From positions 1 to 63,705 of the forward strand of contig JAJDEJ010000343.1 in the NCBI GenBank assembly GCA_029259815.1: DNA of 63,705 nucleotides. The letters run 5' to 3'. This document shows positions 17,084 through 26,234 of this stretch, one piece after another. A program made the position numbers and the translations under genes. This DNA is from Planctomycetaceae bacterium (lineage in GTDB: Bacteria > Planctomycetota > Planctomycetia > Planctomycetales > Planctomycetaceae). How positions within the stretch are numbered: the stretch's first letter is position 1; each line of letters begins with the position of its first letter. Under the pieces are notes generated by a model. It did not search any database and had not been told where the DNA came from. It worked only from the letters and a program-made list of their open reading frames with translations.

Positions 17084-17251
17084 AGCGCTACCTCAGTCTG
17101 CAGGCGGTCCCAGCGACCGTCGTTGTGAAGGGGAATGGATTTGCAGACGTGAGTATAGGAACCGACCGAGCCGACCATCAAGCAGCGATCACAGGACAGC
17201 GTGTAAGCAAGCACCACGAGTTGTTTTGAGCAGCCGGAGAGGCGGAAAGAT

Positions 17252-18406
17252 TCACGAGCTTGTATCATCACCGGGGATGAACTGGTAGTCGCCCCAGTTG
17301 CGGGCGGCGATTTGTCGAAGTAGTTTCTCACCCTTGTCCTCCCCAAAGCCGATGGTGTGGATCACGACGCGGCTTTGGTTGGACTGAGTGACGTTTTCAA
17401 CCACTTTGTGTGGGAAATCGCCGTCAGTGAGGAAGTAGATCATGTCTGGCCGGAGCATGAGAGCAAGCAGGAGCGCCTGTTCCGGATTTGTCTGCCCGTC
17501 GGCTTTTGCCTGAGCGGCCCAGCGAAGGTACTTGTTCTGAGTGCTCGGCAGAGCGGGCATCATCGTGCGTGAGGGCATGGGGATGGCCCGATCATTGAAA
17601 TACACAATGAAGAATTCCTGCTCCGATGTCATTTGACCGATCGATCGCACCAACTCCATTTTCACGCGACCGAATCGCGTCAGCATAGGCCCGGGGAAAG
17701 GGTGGTTCATGCTGCGAGAGGCGTCGACGACATAGACGATCCGTTTGCCGTCGACAGGCAAGCCGAAGAATGTGCTGTTGCCTTCATCGTCACCATGAGC
17801 CTCTCCGTCTCCATCGCCGCTCCCGTTGAGGTCGCGATCGCCTTCGCCCTGTCCGCCAGCAAGCCCGACCGTCTGTGTGAGGGACTGTGGGGACGGCACG
17901 TCCGCGAGTTGCCATTCGAGTGAGCCGACATCTGCGATATCTGTGATGCCGTTTGAGAGTGCAGAGCTGTGCGTCTGGAGAAAGATCGCCTGCCCCAAGC
18001 TGTCGCCGCCTGCAGAATGTTCATCAGGGACGATCTGCAATGGCTGATTGTCGAGCGACTCCAGAGACTCGGCTTCGCTCCAGATGGTTTCGATCGTTCG
18101 AGACGCGGGCTGAGATGAAGCAGGCAACAACCACAGACCGCACATCACCGCGAGAGTGATGTGCACGACCGTCGAGATGGCGACCGCGTTGGTGGTCCGC
18201 CAGCTTTCGGGCGTCCATCGGGTCCGCTCTCTCAAGTTTATCCACCAGGCTTTCACAACCGCTCTCCAATCGCGACTTTCCTTCTCATCGGTTGAGTCGA
18301 GTCGGACTGTCGCGACAATCCCAGCGTACCAGCCGCATTCCACGCACGCCAAGTCGACTTTGACGAACAGGTTCTCGTGAGCGAATCTGCCTCCGAACTG
18401 GGGCAA
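17252..18406 (-). CDS. Membrane-anchored von Willebrand factor A domain protein
   Basis: Up to 384 residues; the first codon is TTG, and a GTG further in (near VECGWYAG) is equally possible, so the start is uncertain. One membrane helix (about 72-95, TTNAVAISTVVHITLAVMCG) separates a short cytoplasmic part from a Gly/Asp-rich linker (GEGDRDLNGSGDGDGEA). The C-terminal half is a VWA domain with MIDAS VVDASRSM and MIYFLTDGDFP, expected to bind a divalent metal and a protein ligand outside the inner membrane. It diverges from the DCC-family gene. Confidence 0.8.
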   Translation of the reverse strand: MPQFGGRFAHENLFVKVDLACVECGWYAGIVATVRLDSTDEKESRDWRAVVKAWWINLRERTRWTPESWRTTNAVAISTVVHITLAVMCGLWLLPASSQPASRTIETIWSEAESLESLDNQPLQIVPDEHSAGGDSLGQAIFLQTHSSALSNGITDIADVGSLEWQLADVPSPQSLTQTVGLAGGQGEGDRDLNGSGDGDGEAHGDDEGNSTFFGLPVDGKRIVYVVDASRSMNHPFPGPMLTRFGRVKMELVRSIGQMTSEQEFFIVYFNDRAIPMPSRTMMPALPSTQNKYLRWAAQAKADGQTNPEQALLLALMLRPDMIYFLTDGDFPHKVVENVTQSNQSRVVIHTIGFGEDKGEKLLRQIAARNWGDYQFIPGDDTSS

Positions 18407-18457
18407 TCGTCGGTTAAACTGATATCAGGGCAACGGTTAAAGGTCGTGAGGAGACCC

Positions 18458-18904
18458 ATGAGCACTACGATCGAACCAAACACCGACAGTCAGCCGCAGT
18501 CAAAGGCGGGTGATCACCCCATCGTGTTCTTCGATGGAGTCTGCGGGTTATGCAGCCACGCGGTCGACTTTGCGATGGCCCGTGATGCCAACGCGACCTT
18601 CCGATTTGCCCCACTTCAAGGGGAAACAGCTCATGCCATGCTGCCTGAGGCAGACACCGCGAACCTCAACTCGATGGCAGTCGCAATCGACGGCAAGATC
18701 TATCGCCGCTCGTCGGCCGTGGTCCGCATGTTGTGGGGATTGGGACCATTCTGGCGATTGTGCGGTTGGTTGTTGTGGTTGATCCCTCTCCCGCTTCGAG
18801 ACCTCGGCTACAAGGTTGTGGCGAAGTGGCGGTATCGCCTGTTCGGCAAACACGAGTCGTGCCGCCTGCCAACGCCCGAGGAACGTGAACGGTTTCTGCC
18901 ATGA
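18458..18904 (+). CDS. DUF393 (DCC-family) thiol-disulfide-type protein
   Basis: 148 residues from ATG 18458, with GAGGAGACCC ahead. The family signature VFFDGVCGLCSHAVDF has the redox-type CxxC-like pair in a thioredoxin-like fold. One hydrophobic stretch (FWRLCGWLLWLIPLPL) may contact the membrane. DCC proteins are predicted oxidoreductases of unknown substrate. Length is typical. Confidence 0.88.
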   Translation: MSTTIEPNTDSQPQSKAGDHPIVFFDGVCGLCSHAVDFAMARDANATFRFAPLQGETAHAMLPEADTANLNSMAVAIDGKIYRRSSAVVRMLWGLGPFWRLCGWLLWLIPLPLRDLGYKVVAKWRYRLFGKHESCRLPTPEERERFLP

Positions 18905-18911
18905 TTGGTGG

Positions 18912-18979
18912 AGCAAGCTGCTAGCTTGCTTTGAGGGGTCGGATGAGACCTCATTGAGTGAGCAAGCTGGCAGCTTGCT
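18912..18979. terminator. Tandem hairpins between convergent genes
   Basis: AGCAAGCTGCTAGCTTGCT (18912-18930) and AGCAAGCTGGCAGCTTGCT (18961-18979) are near-identical palindromes 30 bases apart, with an imperfect GAGGGGTC/GAGACCTC pair between. They lie exactly between the stops of two convergent genes, so a bidirectional terminator is likely; the same motif could also be a dispersed repeat. No long T-run follows. Confidence 0.6.
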
Positions 18980-20266
18980 CTACGGCCCAATCGCGAACAG
19001 ATGTTCATGCGTGCGGATGTAGAGATGTCCATGAGCAATGGCGGGGGAAGCTGAACAGCGTTCGCCCAGCTCGTTCTCGGCGATCACGTCTGCTTCCGGA
19101 CCGGAACCGGGTTTGACGACTTTGGTTGTTCCGTCATCTGCCAGAAAGTAGACCAGTCCCCCAGCGGAGACAAGTGACGGACTGAAGTGTTGACCGAGCC
19201 GCGCTCGCCAGACCCGCTCGCCCGTCTTGGTGTCGTAGCAACTGGCCGTTCCCCGATCATCGGGCACGAACAGGTAACCATCGGCCAGCACGGGGGACGG
19301 GACGTAACTCTTGGATTCCTGTGAATGCCACACGACGTGTGTGTCCGTCACGTCGCCCGATCCATTGGGCTTGATTGCCATGACATGATGCGTGGGAAAA
19401 CCACAGGCCATGAAGAAGTATTGACCGTCAAAGACCATTGACGCGACGAATTGCTCAGCCGGTCCCTCGACTCGCCAGTGCTCGGAGCCGTCGTGCGGGT
19501 CATAGCTGATGATGCTTTGACTGCCTGAGATGACCATCTGTGTGCGACCGTCGATCTCACGGATGAGCGGTGTGCAGTAACTGCGAATGCCGTGCGGTCG
19601 CTCGATTTTCCAGATGGTCTCGCCTGTCGCCGTGTCGAGAGCAGCCAGGTATCCTTCGCCGTCGTGATCGCCGTTCACGATCAGAGTGTCCTCAAACAAG
19701 ACCGGGCTGCTGGCAAATCCGTGCGCACTGATGAATTCACCGATTGATACGAGCCACTGTTGCTCGCCGGTGAAGTCGTAGGCAGCGACCACGATCTCGC
19801 CCGGAGTGACAGGTCGCGGGCTGCCGACGTTGGGGGCGGGAACAGTGTTGCCGTCGACCTTGAGAAAAGTGACATAGATCATTTCGCCATCTGTCACAGG
19901 TGTGCCCGAAGCATGCGAATTGAGTGTGTGCTTCGTCTCGACAGGTGCGGTGAAGATCGTCTGTCGCCAGCGAGTCGTTCCTGTCAGTCGATCCAAACAG
20001 AGCAGTTGCCGTTCGGTCGTGTCCGGGAGGAAAGTCGTCAGGAACAGGTGGTCGCCGGAGATGACGGGGCAGGAATGTCCGATACCGGGAACAGGAATCC
20101 TCCATGCGATGTTTTCGCCCGTTGCTGCGTCCCATTGAGTTGGGAGATTGACTTCCAGACTGGTGCCATCCCCACGCGGTCCGCGCCAGCCGGGCCAGTC
20201 TTCTGGCTGAGCGGAGGAGGTTGACATCACAAGGCCGAGGACCGCGAGAGTGAGGCGTTGCAGCAT
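18980..20266 (-). CDS. Secreted PQQ-like beta-propeller repeat protein
   Basis: 428 residues from ATG at 20264-20266 (MLQRLTLAVLGLVMSTSSA), a Sec signal peptide. The mature start (EDWPGWRGPRGDGTS) is the common opening of planctomycete PQQ-like propeller proteins. Repeats of the form xxxxLDxxTGxxxW recur (LCLDRLTGTTRWR, LAALDTATGETIWK, SYDPHDGSEHWR, CYDTKTGERVWR), predicting an eight-bladed propeller or part of one. The role is unknown; such proteins may act as scaffolds. No dehydrogenase active site seen. Confidence 0.9.
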   Translation of the reverse strand: MLQRLTLAVLGLVMSTSSAQPEDWPGWRGPRGDGTSLEVNLPTQWDAATGENIAWRIPVPGIGHSCPVISGDHLFLTTFLPDTTERQLLCLDRLTGTTRWRQTIFTAPVETKHTLNSHASGTPVTDGEMIYVTFLKVDGNTVPAPNVGSPRPVTPGEIVVAAYDFTGEQQWLVSIGEFISAHGFASSPVLFEDTLIVNGDHDGEGYLAALDTATGETIWKIERPHGIRSYCTPLIREIDGRTQMVISGSQSIISYDPHDGSEHWRVEGPAEQFVASMVFDGQYFFMACGFPTHHVMAIKPNGSGDVTDTHVVWHSQESKSYVPSPVLADGYLFVPDDRGTASCYDTKTGERVWRARLGQHFSPSLVSAGGLVYFLADDGTTKVVKPGSGPEADVIAENELGERCSASPAIAHGHLYIRTHEHLFAIGP

Positions 20267-20397
20267 GAGGGGCACACCGGTCAATGAAGCGGGAATCGAT
20301 CACACCGCCAGCGTACTCAATGCTCAACGCATCCGCCATCACGCACGCGTTTCGCCGCACACTTAAAATATGCGGCTCGACGGGTGTGGATTTCCAC

Positions 20398-22023
20398 TCA
20401 CTCAGCGTCTTCAGTGGCCACCGAGGTTGGCTCTCCACGTGGACCGTAAGCGGTGGTGTGCATTGTGAGTCGTGAGTCGTCGACCTCGATTCCCGACACC
20501 TGCATCGTCTGTGTGCTGCCGACCAATGCCGTGTTCCGATCAGTCGCAGAGGCTGACCCATTGAAGTTCACGCGAATCGTGGTCTCGTCAGGATAGGTGA
20601 TCTCCAGGGCGAGATCATTTGAACCGTCTGGTGCCAATGGAGTTCCCCAGTCGCGCGGGGCAGGGAAGCGGATTTGGTGTGCCTGTCGACCATATTGTTC
20701 ATCGGCCTGTGCGATTGTTTTGCCGTTGCTGACAAGTTTTGCCTTGGCCAGATGCAGTTGCCAAGCGGGTGAAGCGGTCAGCATGAAGTCGTCTGCACCG
20801 AACGTCATGCGCGCCTGTCCCTGAATCGACTGGGCAACCAGTTGTGTGACATGAGCCGGTGTGTCGTCCTCTCCCAACATGGCTGCACAGCGAATGATCG
20901 CAGACATGGGCAACTCGGCGACAATCTGGGGATCGTCGAGCACTTTGGCGAGCTTGCCCCGTTGGTCGGAGTGGTAGTAAAGCGCGAGTTGGAAGACGCG
21001 ACTGTGATGGTTTTCGAGTCCGATGTCGAGATTGCAGAGAATGGCATCTTCGGCGGCGTCCACTCGGTGGTTCCGTTCCAGTACACGGGCACAGAGCAGG
21101 TTCGCTTCCCAGACGTCGGTCGAGTGCTGCAAGGCTTCCTCAGCAATGGCGACCGCCGTCTCACTGCCGAGGTAATCCTCAATTGCTGCCCGATTGGCGA
21201 GACCGGTTGCGAGCATGTCATCTCGACGGAAGTGTCCGCCGCCCAGCTCATTCAGTTTGCGATAGGTATCGGAAGCGGACGCCCATTGACCGAGTGATTG
21301 CTGCGTGCGGGCCACGTAATACCAGTACGGGGGATAGGCCTCCATGAACGGTTCCATCCGCCGCAGAACCCGCAGTCGTACTTCAGGGTCTTGTTCGTTC
21401 CGCGCCCTCTCCAACCGGTCGAGGTCAGTGCCTCGGATAAGCCAACGGTCGGGGATTTGTTTGCTTTGAGTGAGCTTCCAGAACGTGTCGAGGAATTCCG
21501 ACGACTTGCGAACGACCCCGGTCATCTCCTGCCGATCGACCTTGAGCAGTTCGCGATCACGATCGAGGGTTGTGCGACGGTAGTCCCACCAGCTATCGGC
21601 GCCGGTCTTGATTGCGGTGCCGACTTGGGCCGTTGCGATCTGTGAACTGAATGCCAGCACGTTCCATGTCAGCTTCTGTGCGACAGTGCGTCGATACTGA
21701 TCCTTGAGAATTACCCGCTCTTTGTCGGCGATTTCAATCCCGCCGATCTCGTCCAGCACACTGGTGTAAAGCCGAATGACCTCCGGGTCCTCGATGCCGC
21801 TGAGGTTGAGGTTGTTGAGGATCTTCTCCTGTTCCTCAACAAGCACGGCTTTCGTTGGTGACTTGCGAATCCGATGGAAGGCCGCACGGCAATAGTTGAG
21901 TGCCACAGCAGCTTCCAACCGCTCTTTGCGGGGAATCTCACTCGTCTCCTCTGCCCAGGACATCGGAGTGAGACTGAGCAGGGCGAAGAGTGTCAGAATG
22001 GCTCGATCACGAAGTGGTTGCAT
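20398..22023 (-). CDS. Secreted helical-repeat (TPR-like) protein
   Basis: About 541 residues from ATG 22021-22023 (MQPLRDRAILTLFALLSLTPMSWA), a Sec signal peptide. The open frame extends 35 codons upstream, with another ATG two codons earlier. The middle is helical and TPR-like (YYVARTQQSLGQWASASDTYRKL, WEANLLCARVLERNHRVDAAEDAI). The last 120 residues are beta-rich (LALEITYPDETTIRVNF), possibly a separate domain. No catalytic motif. Function unknown; located after the PQQ-like gene on the same strand with a 131-base gap. Confidence 0.75.
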   Translation of the reverse strand: MQPLRDRAILTLFALLSLTPMSWAEETSEIPRKERLEAAVALNYCRAAFHRIRKSPTKAVLVEEQEKILNNLNLSGIEDPEVIRLYTSVLDEIGGIEIADKERVILKDQYRRTVAQKLTWNVLAFSSQIATAQVGTAIKTGADSWWDYRRTTLDRDRELLKVDRQEMTGVVRKSSEFLDTFWKLTQSKQIPDRWLIRGTDLDRLERARNEQDPEVRLRVLRRMEPFMEAYPPYWYYVARTQQSLGQWASASDTYRKLNELGGGHFRRDDMLATGLANRAAIEDYLGSETAVAIAEEALQHSTDVWEANLLCARVLERNHRVDAAEDAILCNLDIGLENHHSRVFQLALYYHSDQRGKLAKVLDDPQIVAELPMSAIIRCAAMLGEDDTPAHVTQLVAQSIQGQARMTFGADDFMLTASPAWQLHLAKAKLVSNGKTIAQADEQYGRQAHQIRFPAPRDWGTPLAPDGSNDLALEITYPDETTIRVNFNGSASATDRNTALVGSTQTMQVSGIEVDDSRLTMHTTAYGPRGEPTSVATEDAE

Positions 22024-22405
22024 GAGCATGACGGCGGGGTCAATCGAGGAAGGTGACATCCGGATCCTTGGGGGAACCGCACTCGAAATGCGAGTGACTG
22101 ATGCAGATCTCTGCAAGCGATGTACCAAGCCCGTCGCAGACAGGATCTGTTGCTATCCTATCTCGATGCGCGCCCGTCCGAAGGCCACATCCTGCCCTCA
22201 GAGCGGGACACAACAACTTTTACACGTTGTGATTCGGCCTGAGTAAGCTGCGCAACGCATGAGCCGATTATTGGCAAGAGTTACAATATCGGCAGATTCT
22301 GCCTGACCGTTTCACAACAACTCGGCGCTGATTGCGACCACAATCTCGTCCCCAAGCAGAAGCTTGGGAACGAGGGAGCGCTCCCACGAGGACGTTGCCT
22401 GTCGT
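22024..22405. other. Gap of 382 bases with palindromic repeats
   Basis: No convincing gene. Near the aminotransferase stop are two palindromes: CCCAAGC-AGAA-GCTTGGG with outer CTCGT/ACGAG arms (22346-22374), and the perfect GGGAGCGCTCCC (22374-22385). The first matches a dispersed repeat (GTTCCCAAGC...GCTTGGGAAC) I associate with cyanobacteria and planctomycetes. They may also terminate the aminotransferase transcript. Confidence 0.6.
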
Positions 22406-23635
22406 CTATGCAGCCCGCTTCCCGGAATGGGGGAGCGAGAAGGTCCGCTCATGGCGTGAGACACTGATGCCGAAGGAGTCACACATGGCTTGCACGACGA
22501 GTTCCTGTCGCTCGGCCCCCAATTCGGGATAGATCGGCAGCGCAACTGTTTCGGCGGATGCACGCTCGGCCTCTGGGAAGTCGCCCAATTGGTACCGCAG
22601 AGAGGAGAAGCACGACTGGAGATGGAGTGGCTGGGGATAGTAGATGGCACATCCGACGTCACGAGCACGGAGGCCCTCGATCAATTCGTCTCGGCGTCCA
22701 TCGCGAACACGAACGACGTATTGGTTGTAGACATGATTGCAACCGGGCGTCGCTGTGGGGAGGTCGATGAATTCGCTCAGCCCACTGTCCGCCACCAGCT
22801 GTTCATATCGGTCCGCGTTCCCCTGACGTTGTAGCGTCCAAGTGGGGAGGTGCCGAAGCTTCACGCGAAGCACGGCTGCCTGCAGGGCATCGAGACGGCT
22901 GTTGATGCCGACTTCGAGATGCTGATAGCGACCCGCGTCACCATGCACTCGCAAACGGCGAAGGCGAGTGGTGAGGTCCCGATCGTCGGAGGTGATCATG
23001 CCGCCGTCACCGGCACCGCCGAGGTTCTTGGTCGGGAAGAAGCTGAAGCATCCCAGTGTCCCCAGGACGCCCGCCGTTCGACCGTCACTCGTGGAGCCGA
23101 TGGCCTGTGCGGCATCTTCGACGATGGCTAAGTTGTGCCTGACAGCGATCCGCCACAACGGTTCCATGTCCGCACATTGACCGAACAGGTGTACCGGCAT
23201 GATGGCCCGCGTGCGAAGTGTCAGCGCTGCTTCGACGCCGGCTGGATCAAGATTGAACGTGACGGGGTCGATGTCGACAAAGACGGGAGTCGCGCCGGCG
23301 CGAGTGATCGAACTTGCGGTCGCGAAGAACGTGTATGGAGACGTGATGACCTCATCGCCCGGACCGATGTCGAGTGTCATCAGCGAGAGCAGCAGGGCGT
23401 CACTGCCGGACGCACAGCCGATGGCGTCACGGGAATCACAGTACGCTGCGACTTCTCGTTCGAACTCGAAGACTTCATCGCCCAAAACGAATCGCTGTGT
23501 CGCGAACACTTGCTCGACGGCTTCGCGGACTTCCGCTGCGATCGTCTCGTGCTGTTCGACGAGATCGATCATCGGGACCGGAGTCGGTGTCGGGGCAGGA
23601 GCGACAGCAGTAAGCGGCAGGATGGATTCAGACAT
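22406..23635 (-). CDS. DegT/DnrJ/EryC1-family sugar aminotransferase
   Basis: 409 residues from ATG 23633-23635. PLP-dependent fold type I enzyme transferring an amino group to a nucleotide-linked keto-sugar. Motifs: GCASGSDALLLSL, SPYTFFATASSI, VEDAAQAIG (Asp for the PLP nitrogen), FFPTKNLGGAGDGG (Lys203 Schiff base), GINSRLDALQAAVL. Closest by eye to WlbE/WbpE/GnnB-type enzymes making 3-amino sugars. It stands alone. The Gfo/Idh dehydrogenase beside lpxA, 20 kb away, could be its partner, which is speculative. A Pro/Thr-rich N-terminal segment precedes the domain. Confidence 0.9.
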   Translation of the reverse strand: MSESILPLTAVAPAPTPTPVPMIDLVEQHETIAAEVREAVEQVFATQRFVLGDEVFEFEREVAAYCDSRDAIGCASGSDALLLSLMTLDIGPGDEVITSPYTFFATASSITRAGATPVFVDIDPVTFNLDPAGVEAALTLRTRAIMPVHLFGQCADMEPLWRIAVRHNLAIVEDAAQAIGSTSDGRTAGVLGTLGCFSFFPTKNLGGAGDGGMITSDDRDLTTRLRRLRVHGDAGRYQHLEVGINSRLDALQAAVLRVKLRHLPTWTLQRQGNADRYEQLVADSGLSEFIDLPTATPGCNHVYNQYVVRVRDGRRDELIEGLRARDVGCAIYYPQPLHLQSCFSSLRYQLGDFPEAERASAETVALPIYPELGAERQELVVQAMCDSFGISVSRHERTFSLPHSGKRAA

Positions 23636-23832
23636 GGCAGCGACTCCATTCGCTGAGGACTCAGGAAATATCAATCAAGTGGTGCGAACAAGGGGTCGAC
23701 TTCGTCGTGAAGCCTCGCCGCAAGTGCCGGAAGTTACGCCGGAAGTGACTGACATGTCAATACGGGGGTGCGCTCACTCAAGGGCCGATGGAAAGGGTGT
23801 TCCGGAGTGTCTCGCCGGCGTGGCGGGATCCG

Positions 23833-24561
23833 TCAGTTGTCCTTTGACTGTTCCTGTTTACGTCGTTCGGCAGCCTCGGCAATGATGCCATCAGGGTCAT
23901 CTTCGAAGGCCTGTCGACAGCCGCTGCAACAGACGTAGTAGGTCTTACCCTTGTGGCTGACTTCGATCGTGCCCGCACCCCCAGTCACGATGCACTGGGG
24001 ATGACCGCCGCCCGGTCTGGCGAGCCGGACCCCTGCTCGGGTGTACCCCACCTCAGCGACGCGGAAGAATCGCTGCTGATTCGCCTCCCGCTTTTCATGG
24101 AGCACCAGTGTTCGTTTGTCATTGAGGAGTTTGACGGTGATGCGATGCACGGTGCCCTTACCGTCGGGCAGTGCGTCAAGGGTGAGCTTGCCATCCGTCA
24201 TGCGTCCCTGATATCGCCGCGTTTGCTTCTCGGGAGTCGTGAGTTCCAGCAGATAGAGACCTGACTCAGGATCGAATGTCAATCGGCCTTCCTCGACGAG
24301 TTTGCCATCAGCAACCTTGTACTGGAGGGCGACTCCCTGATCAGCAAAGTCCCAGATCCACTCTCCAGACTGCTTCCAGGCACCACGATTCGACCCGCGA
24401 CGCGGTTGTCCGATGCCGCGCCACTCGCCGATGAGTGAGTTGAGCGGCTCCAACCCCTCTTGAGCGGCCTGTCGATCCGCCACGGCGACCGCTGCCGTCA
24501 GCGATCCCATCAGCAAGGCGAAGACTAGGAGTCGCGGCAGAACTCGTCGCTGAGTGAACAT
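23833..24561 (-). CDS. Secreted protein with C-terminal YHS-like metal-binding motif
   Basis: 242 residues with a Sec signal peptide (LLVFALLMGSLTAAVAVA). The middle (LNSLIGEWRGIGQPRRGSNRG, LTFDPESGLYLLELTTPE) is beta-rich and resembles DUF1579-like lipocalin-type domains. Near the C terminus, HPQCIVTGGAGTIEVSHKGK then YYVCCSGCRQAFEDDP is a YHS-type motif with Cys residues suited to binding a metal such as copper or zinc. Probably periplasmic; target unknown. Confidence 0.75.
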   Translation of the reverse strand: MFTQRRVLPRLLVFALLMGSLTAAVAVADRQAAQEGLEPLNSLIGEWRGIGQPRRGSNRGAWKQSGEWIWDFADQGVALQYKVADGKLVEEGRLTFDPESGLYLLELTTPEKQTRRYQGRMTDGKLTLDALPDGKGTVHRITVKLLNDKRTLVLHEKREANQQRFFRVAEVGYTRAGVRLARPGGGHPQCIVTGGAGTIEVSHKGKTYYVCCSGCRQAFEDDPDGIIAEAAERRKQEQSKDN

Positions 24562-25061
24562 ATTGGTCTCTCGATTTGTGATCGCAAGTCGGGAACATGT
24601 GGTCGTTGGAGACGACTCACAGTATTCTTAAAACAGATTTGACAAGAGGAAACGAAGAGAACGAAGTTGTGCTGACAAGTCTGAACTTCGTTCCCTTCTG
24701 TCCAAATGGATGTGAGGAGTGGCCCGCTTCGGGACTGATCGTCCTCTGCTGACTCCAGCATGGTCGTCTGCCCTGAGTCATTCAACACCAGATGCGACAC
24801 AGTGTTCCGCCCAGTATGGCCGAATATCCAAACGGATGACTGATCAAAGTGTTCAGTCAGCTTCGCACAGCCATTGAGGCGGATTGAAACGGGGAATCGG
24901 AAGGGGGTGTAAAGTAATCAGTTATGGGATCTGGCTGACCATCACTCGGCTCGACATTCAACGTGCAGCCTTACGAATTCACCAGTCTGGCATGTGTCAT
25001 CAAGAGGGGGCCGATGACCCGCGCAGACCTGCTCCTGCAGCACTCTCCTTGAGGTTCTTAA
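24562..25061. other. Gap of 500 bases with an inverted repeat and a possible leader ORF
   Basis: No larger gene seen. GAACGAAGTT (24659-24668) is exactly complemented at 24684-24693. At 25014-25052 a 12-codon ORF (MTRADLLLQHSP) follows AAGAGGGGG and ends 9 bases before the ATG of the 69-residue membrane protein; it could be a leader peptide. Confidence 0.4.
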
Positions 25062-25271
25062 ATGGCAGTTCGTCCATCATTCAGCGATGTCGTTCGCACC
25101 GGTTGGAGTGATCGAAGTTTTGGTTTGTTGATCGCGATAATTCTGCTGATGGTCGGAGTGACGGTCTGCGTGTATGCGATGATCGCATTCAATTCACAGG
25201 CCAAGAACGCGGCTGGCGGTCCCCCCATCGTCACAACGATGGTTCCTGACTTTGGTCAAGCGGACGAATAA
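25062..25271 (+). CDS. Small single-pass membrane protein
   Basis: 69 residues: a charged N terminus (MAVRPSFSDVVRTGWSDRS), one strong membrane helix (FGLLIAIILLMVGVTVCVYAM split over about 20-41) and a short polar tail. GAGG lies 8 bases before the ATG. No homology recognised. It converges on ilvE, with 21 bases between stops. The clear helix and plausible start make it likely real. Confidence 0.6.
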   Translation: MAVRPSFSDVVRTGWSDRSFGLLIAIILLMVGVTVCVYAMIAFNSQAKNAAGGPPIVTTMVPDFGQADE

Positions 25272-25292
25272 ACTGCAATTCGGGACGCGTCG

Positions 25293-26153
25293 TCACTCGC
25301 TACGCGTCAGCTTCTGAAAGAGTTCGAGTAGTCGCTTCGTGACCGGGCCGGGTTTGCCATCGCCAATCGTGCGTTCATCGACGGAGACGACAGGGATGAC
25401 CTCCGCCGCCGTGCCGGTGAGGAAACACTCGTCAGCGACATACACGTCGTGTCGGATGAGGGACGTCTGCTGCACGGTTGTCCCATCTTCCTCAGCCAGT
25501 CGAATAACTGAATTTCGCGTGATGCCTTCGAGGATGCCAGCGTCGGGCGGTGGCGTTTTGAGCACGCCATCTTTCACGATGAAGATATTGTCCCCCGTGC
25601 ACTCAGCGACCTCGCCCTTGTGATTGAGCATCAGAGCTTCGACTTTACCCTGGTCTGTGCCTTCGATCTTCGCCAGGATGTTGTTGAGGTAGTTGAGCGA
25701 CTTGATGCGCGAGCTGAGCGCTGCCGGATGATTGCGGATGGTGCTTGCGGTCACGAGTTCGAGACCGTTCTCATAGAGTTCGGGCGGATAGAGCGTGATG
25801 GTATCCGCGATGATGATCACTTGCGGGTCACTTGTGCGACGGATGTCGAGTCCCAGTGTGCCTGCACCTCGCGTGACGACCAGACGCACATATCCATCGT
25901 TGATTTCGTTCGCTGCGACCGTCTCCTCGACAGCCTTGCTCATGTCGTCGACTGACATCGGGATCTCAAGTCGAATCGCGAGTGCACTTTCGTAGAGTCG
26001 ATGCACATGGTCATCAAGCAGGAAGACCTTGCCGCCGTAAACGCGGATGCCCTCAAAGACACCGTCCCCATACAGCAGACCATGGTCGAACACGCTGACG
26101 ACCGCCTGCTCTTGAGGGAGGAGACGACCGTTGATGAACACCTTTCCCGACAT
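25293..26153 (-). CDS. ilvE: Branched-chain amino acid aminotransferase (class IV)
   Basis: 286 residues, fold type IV PLP enzyme interconverting branched-chain amino acids and 2-keto acids. Motifs: FDHGLLYGDGVFEGIRVY, RGAGTLGLD, SSRIKSLNYLNNILAK with the Schiff-base Lys151, and the LNHKGEVAECTGDNIF...P substrate/PLP region. D-amino acid aminotransferase is the nearest alternative; the K-S-L-N-Y-L-N-N motif and EGIRVY favour IlvE. Separated from the upstream lolD-like gene by an intrinsic terminator, so it has its own promoter. Confidence 0.9.
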   Translation of the reverse strand: MSGKVFINGRLLPQEQAVVSVFDHGLLYGDGVFEGIRVYGGKVFLLDDHVHRLYESALAIRLEIPMSVDDMSKAVEETVAANEINDGYVRLVVTRGAGTLGLDIRRTSDPQVIIIADTITLYPPELYENGLELVTASTIRNHPAALSSRIKSLNYLNNILAKIEGTDQGKVEALMLNHKGEVAECTGDNIFIVKDGVLKTPPPDAGILEGITRNSVIRLAEEDGTTVQQTSLIRHDVYVADECFLTGTAAEVIPVVSVDERTIGDGKPGPVTKRLLELFQKLTRSE

Positions 26154-26182
26154 GAGTGACTCCGCAGATCACCTGACGAAAA

Positions 26183-26208
26183 AGCCCGGCTTTCTTGAAA
26201 GCCGGGCT
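26183..26208 (-). terminator. Rho-independent terminator after the lolD-like gene
   Basis: AGCCCGGCTTT (26183-26193) pairs perfectly with AAAGCCGGGCT (26198-26208) around a 4-base loop. Read on the minus strand, the stem is followed by a T-run (CTTTTTCG). It lies 27 bases past the lolD-like stop. Confidence 0.85.
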
Positions 26209-26234
26209 CCGACAGGCTGTGGTATTAGATTGAC

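Noticed and set aside
24525-24800. 91-codon minus-strand frame in the gap upstream of the YHS protein
   Set aside because: Cys/Ser/Arg-rich without a start signal; overlaps an inverted repeat.
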